Below, in pieces: positions 27,076 through 35,777 of a stretch of DNA of 64,000 nt (the first letter of the stretch is position 1; the number at the start of each line of letters is the position of its first letter). Location: contig JAQVAV010000003.1 of assembly GCA_028690665.1 (NCBI GenBank), positions 186,001 to 250,000 on the forward strand. Reading direction: 5' to 3'. A program made the position numbers and the translations under genes. The notes beneath the pieces were generated by a model. The model was given only the letters and a program-made list of their open reading frames with translations, ran no database searches and was not told the DNA's origin. The DNA comes from Paludibacter sp. Its GTDB lineage: Bacteria > Bacteroidota > Bacteroidia > Bacteroidales > Paludibacteraceae.

Positions 27076-27310
27076 AATTTTTATTTTATTTATAAATGAA
27101 TATACTTTTATTTGAAATTTCGATTTTTGTTGTTTATTATCTTTTTCTATAAACTATTGACTACTTACAATAAATTCCCCTTCTTGCCTTTCTTATCTCT
27201 ATTAATTTAATAAAACACGATATTTTCATTTTTGTTTTTCACCAACGCTTAAAAGTCACCAAAACAAGATAAACCGATCAATTTTCAAAATATATTACTG
27301 CATTATTTTG

Positions 27311-27318
27311 TATCTTTG
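27311..27318 (+). promoter_or_regulatory. -7 promoter element (TATCTTTG) for the nitroreductase
   Basis: TATCTTTG followed by GCACC lies 28 bases before the ATG at 27347. An in-frame TTG at 27308 overlaps this element, which argues against the longer reading. Confidence 0.68.
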
Positions 27319-27346
27319 CACCCTGAAATTTCAAAAACTACCTGTT

Positions 27347-28090
27347 ATGTTAGACATTCTCAACCAGCGCAGATCGATCAGAAAATATACCTCGGAAAAA
27401 ATCAGTAACAAACTTATGACAGAACTTTTGCAGGCTGCCGCTCAGGCTTCCAATACAGGAAACATGCAGGCATACAGTGTTGTTGTAACAACTGATGACG
27501 AAATTAAAAAACAATTGGCGCCGGCCCATTTTAATCAGCCAATGATTACTAGCGCTCCGGCTGTTCTGACTTTTTGCGCCGATTTCAATCGTTTCAGCAA
27601 ATGGTGCGAACAACGCAATGCTGAACCGGGTTACGATAATTTTCAATCTTTTATGGCAACAGCCATTGACGCTTTGCTTTTTGCGCAGACATTTGCTATT
27701 GCAGCTGAAAGTAAAGGGCTGGGGATTTGCTATCTGGGAACAACAACTTACAACGCAGGTGAAATTATTGAAACACTGAATCTTCCAAAATTAGTTGTGC
27801 CCGTTACAACTATTACTGTGGGTTACCCAGCAGAGAATCCTCCCCTCACCGATCGTCTGCCTTTAGAATCCGTCGTACACTACGAAAAGTATGAAAATTA
27901 TAACGCTGAAAAAATCGATATTCTATATGCAACTAAAGAAAACAGCGAATTTTATCAGAATTTCGTCAGAGAAAACAATAAAGAAACATTAGCTCAGGTA
28001 TTTACAGACATCCGGTACAGTAAAAAAAACAATGAATTTTTCAGCGACAAATTTATTAACATACTAAAACGACAAGGATTTTTAAAATAA
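27347..28090 (+). CDS. Nitroreductase family protein (NfsA/FMN reductase-like)
   Basis: The 247-residue protein begins with LDILNQRRSIRKY, the standard FMN-phosphate-binding opening of nitroreductases, followed by a helical core and GLGICYLGTTTYNAGEI near residues 125-140 and VPVTTITVGYPAENPP near 155-170. These give an FMN-binding homodimer that reduces nitro compounds, quinones or flavin with NAD(P)H. Length fits the NfsA-like group. The start was placed at 27347 because a longer in-frame reading would begin within the promoter. The physiological substrate is unknown. The lrgAB pair lies 86 bases downstream on the same strand and may or may not be co-transcribed. Confidence 0.9.
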   Translation: MLDILNQRRSIRKYTSEKISNKLMTELLQAAAQASNTGNMQAYSVVVTTDDEIKKQLAPAHFNQPMITSAPAVLTFCADFNRFSKWCEQRNAEPGYDNFQSFMATAIDALLFAQTFAIAAESKGLGICYLGTTTYNAGEIIETLNLPKLVVPVTTITVGYPAENPPLTDRLPLESVVHYEKYENYNAEKIDILYATKENSEFYQNFVRENNKETLAQVFTDIRYSKKNNEFFSDKFINILKRQGFLK

Positions 28091-28176
28091 AATTCTGTCC
28101 ACGACCTTTAATCTGATCAGAACAAATCATCATTTTTTTGAATTATATAAAAAACAATTAATCTACAAATAGTTTC

Positions 28177-28536
28177 ATGATTAAAGGTTCGTTTTTCATT
28201 CTACTTTTTTATTTCCTCGGCGAAATAGTAAGTAAACTTATTCACGGATTTATTCCCGGAAGTGTTATTGGCATGATACTACTTTTTTTAGCTCTGTTTT
28301 TTAAGGTGCTAAATCCGGAAAACGTAAAAGATGTTTCCATCACTATCACCAAAAATATGGCTGTATTTTTTGTGCCTGCCGGTGTCGGTCTGATGGTTTA
28401 TGCCGATTTATTTTCGAAATCATTAGTTACCATTTTTGCAGCAATAGGCATAAGTACTATACTAACAATCAGTGTAGTAGCTCTAACTCAGGAACGATTT
28501 GAAAAACGAAGAACAAAAGGAGGAAAACAGGCATGA
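28177..28536 (+). CDS. lrgA: LrgA/CidA family holin-like membrane protein
   Basis: The 119-residue protein has four hydrophobic segments and the LrgA/CidA layout: GEIVSKLIHGFIPGSVIGMILLF near the N-terminus (the conserved PGSVIGM turn), then KNMAVFFVPAGVGLMVY near residues 57-73. LrgA/CidA proteins are proposed to act as holin-like modulators of cell lysis or as small-metabolite (pyruvate) transporters with LrgB. The stop overlaps the start of lrgB by 4 bases (ATGA), the usual coupled arrangement. The naming follows family membership only; there is no evidence here for the lysis role. Confidence 0.9.
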   Translation: MIKGSFFILLFYFLGEIVSKLIHGFIPGSVIGMILLFLALFFKVLNPENVKDVSITITKNMAVFFVPAGVGLMVYADLFSKSLVTIFAAIGISTILTISVVALTQERFEKRRTKGGKQA

Positions 28537-29243
28537 ACTCATTGATTGAATTTGTAAAACCATATATCAGCACAGAAGTTTTCCTGTTGGCATTAGTTAT
28601 GGGAAGCTTTCTCTTCGGCGTTTTCATTTACAAACGGACAAAAATAACTTTACTGCAACCACTGCTCATTTCAATGCTGATTATTATTCCGTTTCTGAAA
28701 ATTGCAGGTATTGATTACCAGACATTTTATACACAGACACGCATTCTGAATTTCATGCTCGGGCCAAGTGTTGTCGCACTTGGATACGTACTTTACGAGC
28801 AAATGGAACAAATTAAAGGCAATGTAATTTCTATACTGACTTCGGTTTTTGTTGGAGGAATTGTAGGTATTTCCAGCGTAGTACTAATCGCAAAAGCTTT
28901 TGGCGCAGATAAAATTCTTATGGCATCACTTGCTCCAAAGTCAGTCACAACTCCAATTGCTATCAGTCTCGCAGAAAAAAGCGGTGGTATTCCGGCTCTG
29001 ACAGCTGCATTCGTAGTTATTTGCGGAATTTTTGGAGGTTTGGTAGGGCCGATTGTTTTACGAAAAATAGGTATAAAAAGTAAAGTCGCCCAAGGACTTG
29101 CCATGGGTTCTGCTTCGCACGCGCTGGGAACTGCGCGAGCCATGGAAATGGGTGCTGTGGAAGGTGCTGTCAGCGGTCTGGCTATCGGCATCATGGGAAT
29201 TATGACTGCCCTGTTGATTCCTTTTGCAGAAATGCTCTTCTAA
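28533..29243 (+). CDS. lrgB: LrgB/CidB family membrane protein
   Basis: The 236-residue protein has multiple hydrophobic helices and signature stretches LGPSVVALGYVLYEQ (near residues 77-91), LAPKSVTTPIAISLAEKSGG (near 136-155), and GSASHALGTARAMEMG (near 192-207), which together identify LrgB/CidB. It is translationally coupled to lrgA. Its stop codon overlaps, on the other strand, the stop of the MarR regulator at 29240, so the two transcripts converge with no spacer. LrgAB-type pairs are linked to pyruvate transport and to murein hydrolase control in Firmicutes; the role in Bacteroidota is not established. Confidence 0.92.
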   Translation: MNSLIEFVKPYISTEVFLLALVMGSFLFGVFIYKRTKITLLQPLLISMLIIIPFLKIAGIDYQTFYTQTRILNFMLGPSVVALGYVLYEQMEQIKGNVISILTSVFVGGIVGISSVVLIAKAFGADKILMASLAPKSVTTPIAISLAEKSGGIPALTAAFVVICGIFGGLVGPIVLRKIGIKSKVAQGLAMGSASHALGTARAMEMGAVEGAVSGLAIGIMGIMTALLIPFAEMLF

Positions 29244-29896
29244 ATCAACTCTTCAAGATTATTATCTTTTTTATTCAGGTAAATATCGTTGTGAAAATGT
29301 TCTAATTTACGAAGCATATATGCAAGCATATTCTTTTCATTTACAGTAAGATTTCCGGCAACTATTTGTGAAACCGTGCGCATTTGCGGCAGAATTTTAA
29401 ATAATTCAACACGCCCCGACGGTGATATTTTCACACGAATACTGCGCTTATCGACTTCATCCTGATATTGTTCAAGTAATCCGAGTTTAAGCAGGCGATT
29501 GATAATTTCCGTTCCGGACGTTTTTTCCATCACCTGTTTTTGAATCAATTCGGTTTTGCTCAGACTATCGAAAGTCAACAAAGTTATCAGAAACGAAAAT
29601 TCATCGGCAGTTTTTATCATGCTGTCTTTCAAAGCTTTTTTTATGTATCCTTTCGCATACCGGAACAGCAAAACAATCAAAATAGAAATATCCGTATTTT
29701 GCCCGTTACCTTCTTCGGGTTCATAATTTTTAAAATCGCCACCCAGCTCCCGTGAAGTAACACTTTCGTGCACATATCTGCTATTCAGGTAACCGAGGAA
29801 ATCAGTCATATTTACAGTTGTTCCTGTCTGTTGAGCCTCCAGCTCGTAATCGTTGAGCCGTTCTATTAATTCTATTAAAATATTTTTCGTTTTCAT
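29240..29896 (-). CDS. MarR-family winged-helix transcriptional regulator
   Basis: The 218-residue protein has the MarR core: helix DEFSFLITLLTFDSLSKTELIQ, recognition region TSGTEIINRLLKLGLLEQYQDEVDKRSIRVKI (start of the wing) and a C-terminal dimerisation helix. The wing segment DEVDKRSIRVKISPSGR is typical, with the conserved Asp-x-Arg. The N-terminal 85 residues are longer than in most MarR proteins. MKTKNILIEL at 29896 is chosen as start; an upstream in-frame ATG (29980) would add 28 hydrophobic residues and is unlikely. It is divergent from a heterodimeric ABC exporter, a frequent arrangement for MarR-controlled efflux, so it probably regulates that pair. Confidence 0.87.
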   Translation of the reverse strand: MKTKNILIELIERLNDYELEAQQTGTTVNMTDFLGYLNSRYVHESVTSRELGGDFKNYEPEEGNGQNTDISILIVLLFRYAKGYIKKALKDSMIKTADEFSFLITLLTFDSLSKTELIQKQVMEKTSGTEIINRLLKLGLLEQYQDEVDKRSIRVKISPSGRVELFKILPQMRTVSQIVAGNLTVNEKNMLAYMLRKLEHFHNDIYLNKKDNNLEELI

Positions 29897-29922
29897 CCTT
29901 TTTTCTAAAAACCAAAACAAAA

Positions 29923-29977
29923 TTATACTTTTTTGTACTATATATAAATAATAAAATTCAGATTTATACTTTTTGTT
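29923..29977. promoter_or_regulatory. Direct repeats in the marR-ABC exporter gap, possible operator
   Basis: TTATACTTTTTTGT (29923-29936) and TTATACTTTTTGTT (29964-29977) share an 11-base core 41 bases apart, about four helical turns. They lie just upstream of the regulator start. AT-rich background makes chance similarity possible. Confidence 0.35.
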
Positions 29978-30048
29978 CAATTGTTTGTCCTATAAAATCC
30001 CATAACTTAAATTATCTTTAAAGAAATGTTTTTAAACCGGGCTTTCAT

Positions 30049-30056
30049 TAATTTTG
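30049..30056 (+). promoter_or_regulatory. -7 promoter element (TAATTTTG) for the ABC exporter operon
   Basis: TAATTTTG followed by GCAGA matches TAnnTTTG and lies 132 bases upstream of the first ABC gene, implying a leader of about 125 bases. No regulatory hairpin was recognised in the leader. Confidence 0.5.
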
Positions 30057-30188
30057 CAGAGCTTAAATCTAAACTTTTTTAGAAGCATTCGGTTTGCCTG
30101 ACTTTTAAATAAAATCACCACTTTCTGAACTAAAAAACTCCGTTCACTGTTTAAAATTCCGGCAGTGAAATCAATCTATTGTAAGTAA

Positions 30189-31943
30189 ATGACACATAAA
30201 AAAACGTCCAACAAACAAAACAAAGGTTCGAAACGTCCCAATATATTTGAGGTTTTGAAACCTTATAAAACACTTATTTTCATACTCATTCTCTTTGCCT
30301 TACTAAGTAACGGAGTGAATCTCGTTATTCCGAAAATTATCTCACACGGCATCGACGACTTCTCAGCCGGGATATTTTCTTATAAAAAAATAGTCATTCA
30401 ATTTCTGTCGGCAGCTTTTGTTATTTTCCTGTTCAATCTGCTACAAACTTCTTTACAAACTTATGTTTCGGAGAAAGCAGCCCGCGAACTCCGGACAAAA
30501 ATATCCGCCAAAATCTCACGCCAGAATTTCAGCTACATTCAACAATCAAATCCGTCCAAACTACTGACAAATCTGACTTCCGATGTGGATTCTGTAAAAA
30601 TGTTTATTTCTATGGGGATTGTCTCGCTGGCATCTTCCGTATTTATAGTTATCGGTGCAAGTGTCCTGCTTATTTCTATTGACTGGAAATTAGCACTATC
30701 TATTTTGACCATTATCCCGATCATCAGCGGAGCATTTTTCGTTGTTTTCAAAAAATTAAACCCGCTATTTCGTCGCAGTCGCGAAGTAATCGACAGACTC
30801 AACAAAGTAATCAACGAAAGTATTCTGGGAGCGGCATTAATACGGGTTCTGAATGCCCAAACTCAGGAATACAACAAATTTTTAGACGTAAATACCGAAG
30901 CTAAAAATATCGGCATTTCCATTCTCCGGTTTTTTGCCACATTAATTCCAATTGTAGTATTTGTAGGAAATCTCGCCTCTCTTTCCATTCTGGCCATGGG
31001 AGGCCATTTTGTCATTCAGGGCAATATGTCGCTTGGTGATTTTGCGGCTTTCAGCTCTTACCTAACCTTACTCATTTTCCCCATCATGGTCATAGGTTTT
31101 ATCAGTAATTTTATGGCACAGGCTTCGGTTGCTTACGGACGTATTTCGGAAGTGCTGAATGCTCCGGAAACCGAAGATACCGGAACGGTTACAACTCCGT
31201 TGACAGGTCAAATAGAAATGAAAAATATTTATGTAAAATTAGGCAATAAACCTATTCTGAAAAATATCAACCTGAAAATTGAAGCCGGATCAAAAACCGC
31301 CATTATCGGGCCTACGGCAGCAGGAAAAACACAACTGCTTTATTTGCTTACCGAACTTTTACAGCCAACCAGTGGTGATATTTTGTTTGATGACATCAAT
31401 ATTAAAAATTACAAGAAAGAAAGTTTTCAACATCAAATAGGTTTCGTGTTTCAGGATAGCGTAATATTCAATCTCAGCCTGCGCGAAAACATTGCGTTTA
31501 ACGAGTCGGTTACCGAAGAATTGATGAACAAAGCCATTGAGACTGCCGAATTAAAAGATTTTATCAACACACTGCCCCTAGGCTTGGACACGGTTGTAAG
31601 CGAAAGAGGTAACAGCCTATCGGGCGGGCAAAAACAACGCATTATGCTGGCGCGGGCATTGGCACTGAATCCGAAAATTTTGTTACTCGACGACTTTACA
31701 GCCCGCGTTGACAACCAAACGGAGAAAAAGATTCTGGAAAATGTTCAAAAAAATTATCCTGAACTGACCTTGCTGAGTGTAACCCAAAAGATTGCTTCGG
31801 TTCAGAACTATGCCCAGATTGTAGTGCTTGAAGAAGGCGAAATTGTGGCAAATGGGACACACGATTATCTCATGGAGAACAGCACGGAATATGTCCAGAT
31901 TTTTAACTCGCAACGCAGTACAAACGAAATCGAAAAAGGCTAA
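30189..31943 (+). CDS. ABC exporter half-transporter, subunit with degenerate ATP site
   Basis: The 584-residue protein has a six-helix exporter membrane domain (about residues 25-320) and a C-terminal ATPase domain. Motifs are Walker A GPTAAGKT (near 375), the canonical signature LSGGQKQR (near 477), and Walker B LLLDDFTARVD. The residue after Walker B is Asp instead of the catalytic Glu, and the switch-loop His is replaced by Gln (VTQKIAS). This is the pattern of the degenerate site in heterodimeric exporters such as TM287/288. The partner gene starts 6 bases downstream. A divergent MarR gene suggests regulated export, perhaps of drugs or lipids; the substrate is not readable. Confidence 0.92.
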   Translation: MTHKKTSNKQNKGSKRPNIFEVLKPYKTLIFILILFALLSNGVNLVIPKIISHGIDDFSAGIFSYKKIVIQFLSAAFVIFLFNLLQTSLQTYVSEKAARELRTKISAKISRQNFSYIQQSNPSKLLTNLTSDVDSVKMFISMGIVSLASSVFIVIGASVLLISIDWKLALSILTIIPIISGAFFVVFKKLNPLFRRSREVIDRLNKVINESILGAALIRVLNAQTQEYNKFLDVNTEAKNIGISILRFFATLIPIVVFVGNLASLSILAMGGHFVIQGNMSLGDFAAFSSYLTLLIFPIMVIGFISNFMAQASVAYGRISEVLNAPETEDTGTVTTPLTGQIEMKNIYVKLGNKPILKNINLKIEAGSKTAIIGPTAAGKTQLLYLLTELLQPTSGDILFDDINIKNYKKESFQHQIGFVFQDSVIFNLSLRENIAFNESVTEELMNKAIETAELKDFINTLPLGLDTVVSERGNSLSGGQKQRIMLARALALNPKILLLDDFTARVDNQTEKKILENVQKNYPELTLLSVTQKIASVQNYAQIVVLEEGEIVANGTHDYLMENSTEYVQIFNSQRSTNEIEKG

Positions 31944-31949
31944 AAAGAA

Positions 31950-33719
31950 ATGACTAATTATAATCTCAATCTGAAAAAAGGTCCGGCAACTGCCGAAAAA
32001 ACAAGTGTTTTACAAACTATAAAACGCCTGCTGACTCTTATGGGTGAAGAGAAAAAAAATCTCTTTATCGCCATGATTTTTATTTTGGTGAATTCAGGGC
32101 TGACGTTGATTGCACCTTACCTCATGGGGCAGGCTGTCGACAAATATATTATGACTCATCAGTACAATGGTGTAATTACCTATTCTGCAATTTTGCTGGG
32201 GATTTACATTGCCACTCTTTTCAGCGGTTACACCCAATCGCAGCTCATGGGACGTGTCGGCCAGCGCATGTTATTCAACTTACGAAACACCATTTTCAAT
32301 AAATTACAGGATTTACCCATAGATTTTTTCAACCAGAACAAAGCCGGAGATTTGATTTCCCGCATCAATAACGATACGGACAAAATCAATCAGTTTTTTT
32401 CGCAATCGCTGGTACAGTTCATGAGTAGCATTTTCGCCATGACAGGAGCTGGAGTATTTCTTATTTCCATCAACGCGAAATTAGGATTAGCCGCTTTAAT
32501 TCCGGCTGTTTTTATATGGATTTTCACTAAAATCATTTCTCCCAGAGTAAAGAAGCTGAATGCCCAAAACATGAAAAGCACAGGAGGATTAAGTGCTGAA
32601 ATACAGGAAAGTCTGAACAATTTCAAAGTAATTGTAGCTTTTAACCGCCGCGATTATTTTCGACGCAAATTTAACGAAGCCAATGTAGAGAATTATAAAA
32701 CCGCCATCAAAGCAGGCATTGCCAATGGCTTGTTTATGCCTGTATATACTTTAATGTCGAATATCGGGCAATTGGTTGTACTGGGTTTTGGTATTTACCT
32801 GATTGCAACCGGAGAATTCTCGGTAGGTTTACTGATCAGCTTTCTGGCATACATCGCCCAATTTTACAACCCATTGAGACAAATAGCTTCGTTGTGGGCT
32901 AACTTTCAGGTGGCACTGGCAGGCTGGGATCGTATTTCACAGATACTTGTGCTCGAAAACGACCTAAAAAAAACAGACAAAACAGACTCTGTAAAATCTG
33001 AAAAACTCATGGTTTTCGAAGATGTTACTTTTGCTTATGTGGAAGGTAAAAACATACTGAACAAAGTCAGTTTTGAACTTGAACGGGGAAAAACTTACGC
33101 ATTTGTCGGACCAACCGGCGGAGGCAAAACCACAACAGCTTCATTAATGGCAAGACTGTATGACCCGACCGCCGGAAAAGTTCTGCTGAACGGAACGGAC
33201 ATCCGTTCTATCGACGACAGTACCCGCACAGCCAAAATCGGATTTATTCTTCAGGAACCGGTACTTTTCACCGGAAATCTGCGCGAGAATATTCTTTATG
33301 GGAACGAATGCTTTGCCAATTTGAGCGACGAAGATCTTATGAAAGAACTTCGTGAAGTAAACCTCGACGGACTTATTCAACGTTTTGAAAACGGATTCGA
33401 TACGGAAATCAATTCATCGGGAGACAATATCAGTCTGGGACAAAAACAAATCATTGCTTTTATCCGAGCTGTCATCCGCCGTCCTGATCTGCTGATTCTG
33501 GATGAAGCAACCGCGAATATTGATACTGTAACAGAACAACTACTCGATAATATTTTACACAAACTACCCCAAAGCACAACCCGTATTATCATTGCTCATC
33601 GCCTGAATACTATTGAAAATGCAGACGAAATTTTCTTTGTAAATACCGGGTCGGTAAAACATGCAGGGTCATTGAACGATGCCGTACATCTGCTTCTGAA
33701 CGGCAAACGGGCAAGCTAA
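31950..33719 (+). CDS. ABC exporter half-transporter, subunit with catalytic ATP site
   Basis: The 589-residue protein has a type IV exporter membrane domain (about residues 30-330) with the family stretch LPIDFFNQNKAGDLISRINND (opening of the second intracellular loop) and an ATPase domain. Walker A is GPTGGGKTT (near 386), Walker B LLILDEATANID with the catalytic Glu intact, and the switch His is present in AHRLNTI. The signature is ISLGQKQ instead of LSGGQ. It therefore complements the preceding subunit: the intact catalytic residues here pair with the canonical signature there, giving one active and one degenerate site. The two genes form an operon. Confidence 0.93.
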   Translation: MTNYNLNLKKGPATAEKTSVLQTIKRLLTLMGEEKKNLFIAMIFILVNSGLTLIAPYLMGQAVDKYIMTHQYNGVITYSAILLGIYIATLFSGYTQSQLMGRVGQRMLFNLRNTIFNKLQDLPIDFFNQNKAGDLISRINNDTDKINQFFSQSLVQFMSSIFAMTGAGVFLISINAKLGLAALIPAVFIWIFTKIISPRVKKLNAQNMKSTGGLSAEIQESLNNFKVIVAFNRRDYFRRKFNEANVENYKTAIKAGIANGLFMPVYTLMSNIGQLVVLGFGIYLIATGEFSVGLLISFLAYIAQFYNPLRQIASLWANFQVALAGWDRISQILVLENDLKKTDKTDSVKSEKLMVFEDVTFAYVEGKNILNKVSFELERGKTYAFVGPTGGGKTTTASLMARLYDPTAGKVLLNGTDIRSIDDSTRTAKIGFILQEPVLFTGNLRENILYGNECFANLSDEDLMKELREVNLDGLIQRFENGFDTEINSSGDNISLGQKQIIAFIRAVIRRPDLLILDEATANIDTVTEQLLDNILHKLPQSTTRIIIAHRLNTIENADEIFFVNTGSVKHAGSLNDAVHLLLNGKRAS

Positions 33720-33812
33720 TGGCAGAATATATGAATAAAACAGATTGGTCAGATTAGTAAAATTAATCAAGAGTTTTTTATGCAGGCATTAGCTCCGTTT
33801 GGTAAAAAATCG

Positions 33813-33820
33813 TATTTTTG
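33813..33820 (+). promoter_or_regulatory. -7 promoter element (TATTTTTG) for the potassium uptake genes
   Basis: TATTTTTG followed by ACTC matches TAnnTTTG and lies 28 bases before the TrkH-like start. Confidence 0.62.
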
Positions 33821-33848
33821 ACTCAGGTAATTTTTTAAATCTCAAATT

Positions 33849-35666
33849 ATGGAGTTCAATTTCAAATCGTGGTATTTGAAATCAAAATTGTTTTTTAATC
33901 CGCTTTTCAGATTTGCCATCAACGTCATGAAAACAGCGGATACTATTTTGTGCCTTCTTTCTCTGTCAGTATTTATTTACCAGTTTGGGTTCAACATTCC
34001 GGAAAGCCAGTTTTATTATGCGCAAACTCTCTATAAACTGACCTTTGTTTTTTATTTTCTCAGACTTACGCTTTCCATTTCACGTAACATTTTTCAGCGC
34101 CCCATAAAGTCATCCATTTTTACTCTAATCTATTACCTGCCTGTATTATTCACTTTCGTTTCAGGGTGGGTATTGCCACAACATTTACAATCGGCTCATC
34201 CGGTTATTGAATTTTTCCGGAAAGATTTCGTAATTTATTTCTTCACGGCCATTCACGTGGTTTTTGGTCTTTCGCGCACACTGACACGTTCGCTGAGTAA
34301 GCATATCAACCCTAACTGGCTTTTTGTAGGCAGTTTTCTTTTCCTCATTTTCGCAGGGGCGGGATTGCTAATGTTGCCCAATGCCACAACAATTCCCGTT
34401 ACTTTCCACGAAGCATTGTTTACTTCGGTAAGCGCCGTTTGTGTGACCGGACTTGTGGTTGTCGACACGGCCACCCGGTTTACTTTAATGGGAAAAATCA
34501 TCATTTTAGCTTTGATTCAGGCAGGAGGAATAGGCATCATGACTTTCACCAGCTTTTTCGGACTATTTTCCGAATCACGCCATTCATTACAAAATCAGTT
34601 CGTAATTAAAAACATGATGAACGATGAAGAGGGCATCAACCATATTTTTTCGGGATTAAGAAATATCATTTTTGTAACCTTCTTTGTAGAACTTGTGGGA
34701 ATGGGCTATCTTTATTATGCTTCCCACGGCCAGGGATGGACGGATTTGTGGTTTGCCGGATTCCATTCAGTATCAGCTTTTTGTAATGCCGGTTTTTCCA
34801 TTCTTCCTAACGGATTGTGCAATTCAGCTACTTATACCAATTACAGCTATCTGAGCGGAATTTCAGTTTTAATCATTATTGGAGGATTAGGATTTCCAAT
34901 CATATTCAATATTTTAACCTGGGCAAGAAAAAAATTGGCTAACTTTCTGAGAACCATTATAGGACGTGGATACAAAAATACGCACGTTCCCCGTATTTTA
35001 AATACATCAACAGTAATTGTGCTTGTAACAACATTAATTCTGTTAGTTTCTGGAACCATTGTATTTTATATTTCGGAATACAATAATACGCTCGCTAACT
35101 ATGATAGCATAGGAAAAGTAGTGACAGCCTTCTTTATGTCGGTAACGCCCAGAACAGCCGGGTTCAACTCATTTAGCATGACAGGCCTGCTACCGGTTTC
35201 GGTGCTTTGGATGATTTTTTATATGTGGATTGGGGCATCTCCTATGTCGACCGGAGGCGGTATCAAAACGACAACGTTCAGCATTGCAATTTTGAACGTC
35301 TGGAACACACTTCGCGGACGCGACCGGATCGAAATCCGTTACCGGGAAATTGCTCCATCCTCTGTAAACAGAGCATTTGTAATTATATTTATTTCCATTA
35401 TATTGATCGGGGCCAGTGCTATGATTATTTCGGTACTTGAGCCACACATTCCGATACAATCCGTTGTATTCGAATGTGTTTCAGCAATATCAACTGTAGG
35501 ATTATCGCTTGATGTGACTCCGACATTGAGCCAGACAAGCCAAACGATTATTATTCTGTTGATGTTTGTAGGGAGAATAGGATTTTTTACTTTACTAAGT
35601 TGTTTCATTCCACAGAAAACGAGGCTGAATTACCGCTTACCATACGAACATATTGGAATAAATTAA
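33849..35666 (+). CDS. TrkH/KtrB family potassium uptake membrane subunit
   Basis: The 605-residue protein carries extra N-terminal helices (to about residue 150) and then the four-repeat TrkH/KtrB core. Selectivity-filter loops are visible in order: SVSAVCVTGLVVVD (near 197), HSVSAFCNAGFSI (near 308), SVTPRTAGFNSF (near 432) and CVSAISTVGLSLD (near 541), each with the conserved glycine. It forms a potassium (or sodium) channel-like transporter in the inner membrane, gated by a cytosolic RCK subunit. Such a subunit is encoded 111 bases downstream. The N-terminal extension is longer than in KtrB. Confidence 0.93.
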   Translation: MEFNFKSWYLKSKLFFNPLFRFAINVMKTADTILCLLSLSVFIYQFGFNIPESQFYYAQTLYKLTFVFYFLRLTLSISRNIFQRPIKSSIFTLIYYLPVLFTFVSGWVLPQHLQSAHPVIEFFRKDFVIYFFTAIHVVFGLSRTLTRSLSKHINPNWLFVGSFLFLIFAGAGLLMLPNATTIPVTFHEALFTSVSAVCVTGLVVVDTATRFTLMGKIIILALIQAGGIGIMTFTSFFGLFSESRHSLQNQFVIKNMMNDEEGINHIFSGLRNIIFVTFFVELVGMGYLYYASHGQGWTDLWFAGFHSVSAFCNAGFSILPNGLCNSATYTNYSYLSGISVLIIIGGLGFPIIFNILTWARKKLANFLRTIIGRGYKNTHVPRILNTSTVIVLVTTLILLVSGTIVFYISEYNNTLANYDSIGKVVTAFFMSVTPRTAGFNSFSMTGLLPVSVLWMIFYMWIGASPMSTGGGIKTTTFSIAILNVWNTLRGRDRIEIRYREIAPSSVNRAFVIIFISIILIGASAMIISVLEPHIPIQSVVFECVSAISTVGLSLDVTPTLSQTSQTIIILLMFVGRIGFFTLLSCFIPQKTRLNYRLPYEHIGIN

Positions 35667-35777
35667 AAACAGGGACACTTTTATTTTATTAGTTAAAAAA
35701 GTGCAAAATCAATAATATGAACTGACAAACTCTGTATACAAAAAAATATATATAAAATAAACTAACTATAAAATAAC

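Noticed and set aside
35667-35777. Weak hairpin between the TrkH-like and KtrA-like genes as an attenuator
   Set aside because: CACTTTT/AAAAGTG pairing is short and AT-rich; the genes are expected to be co-expressed.
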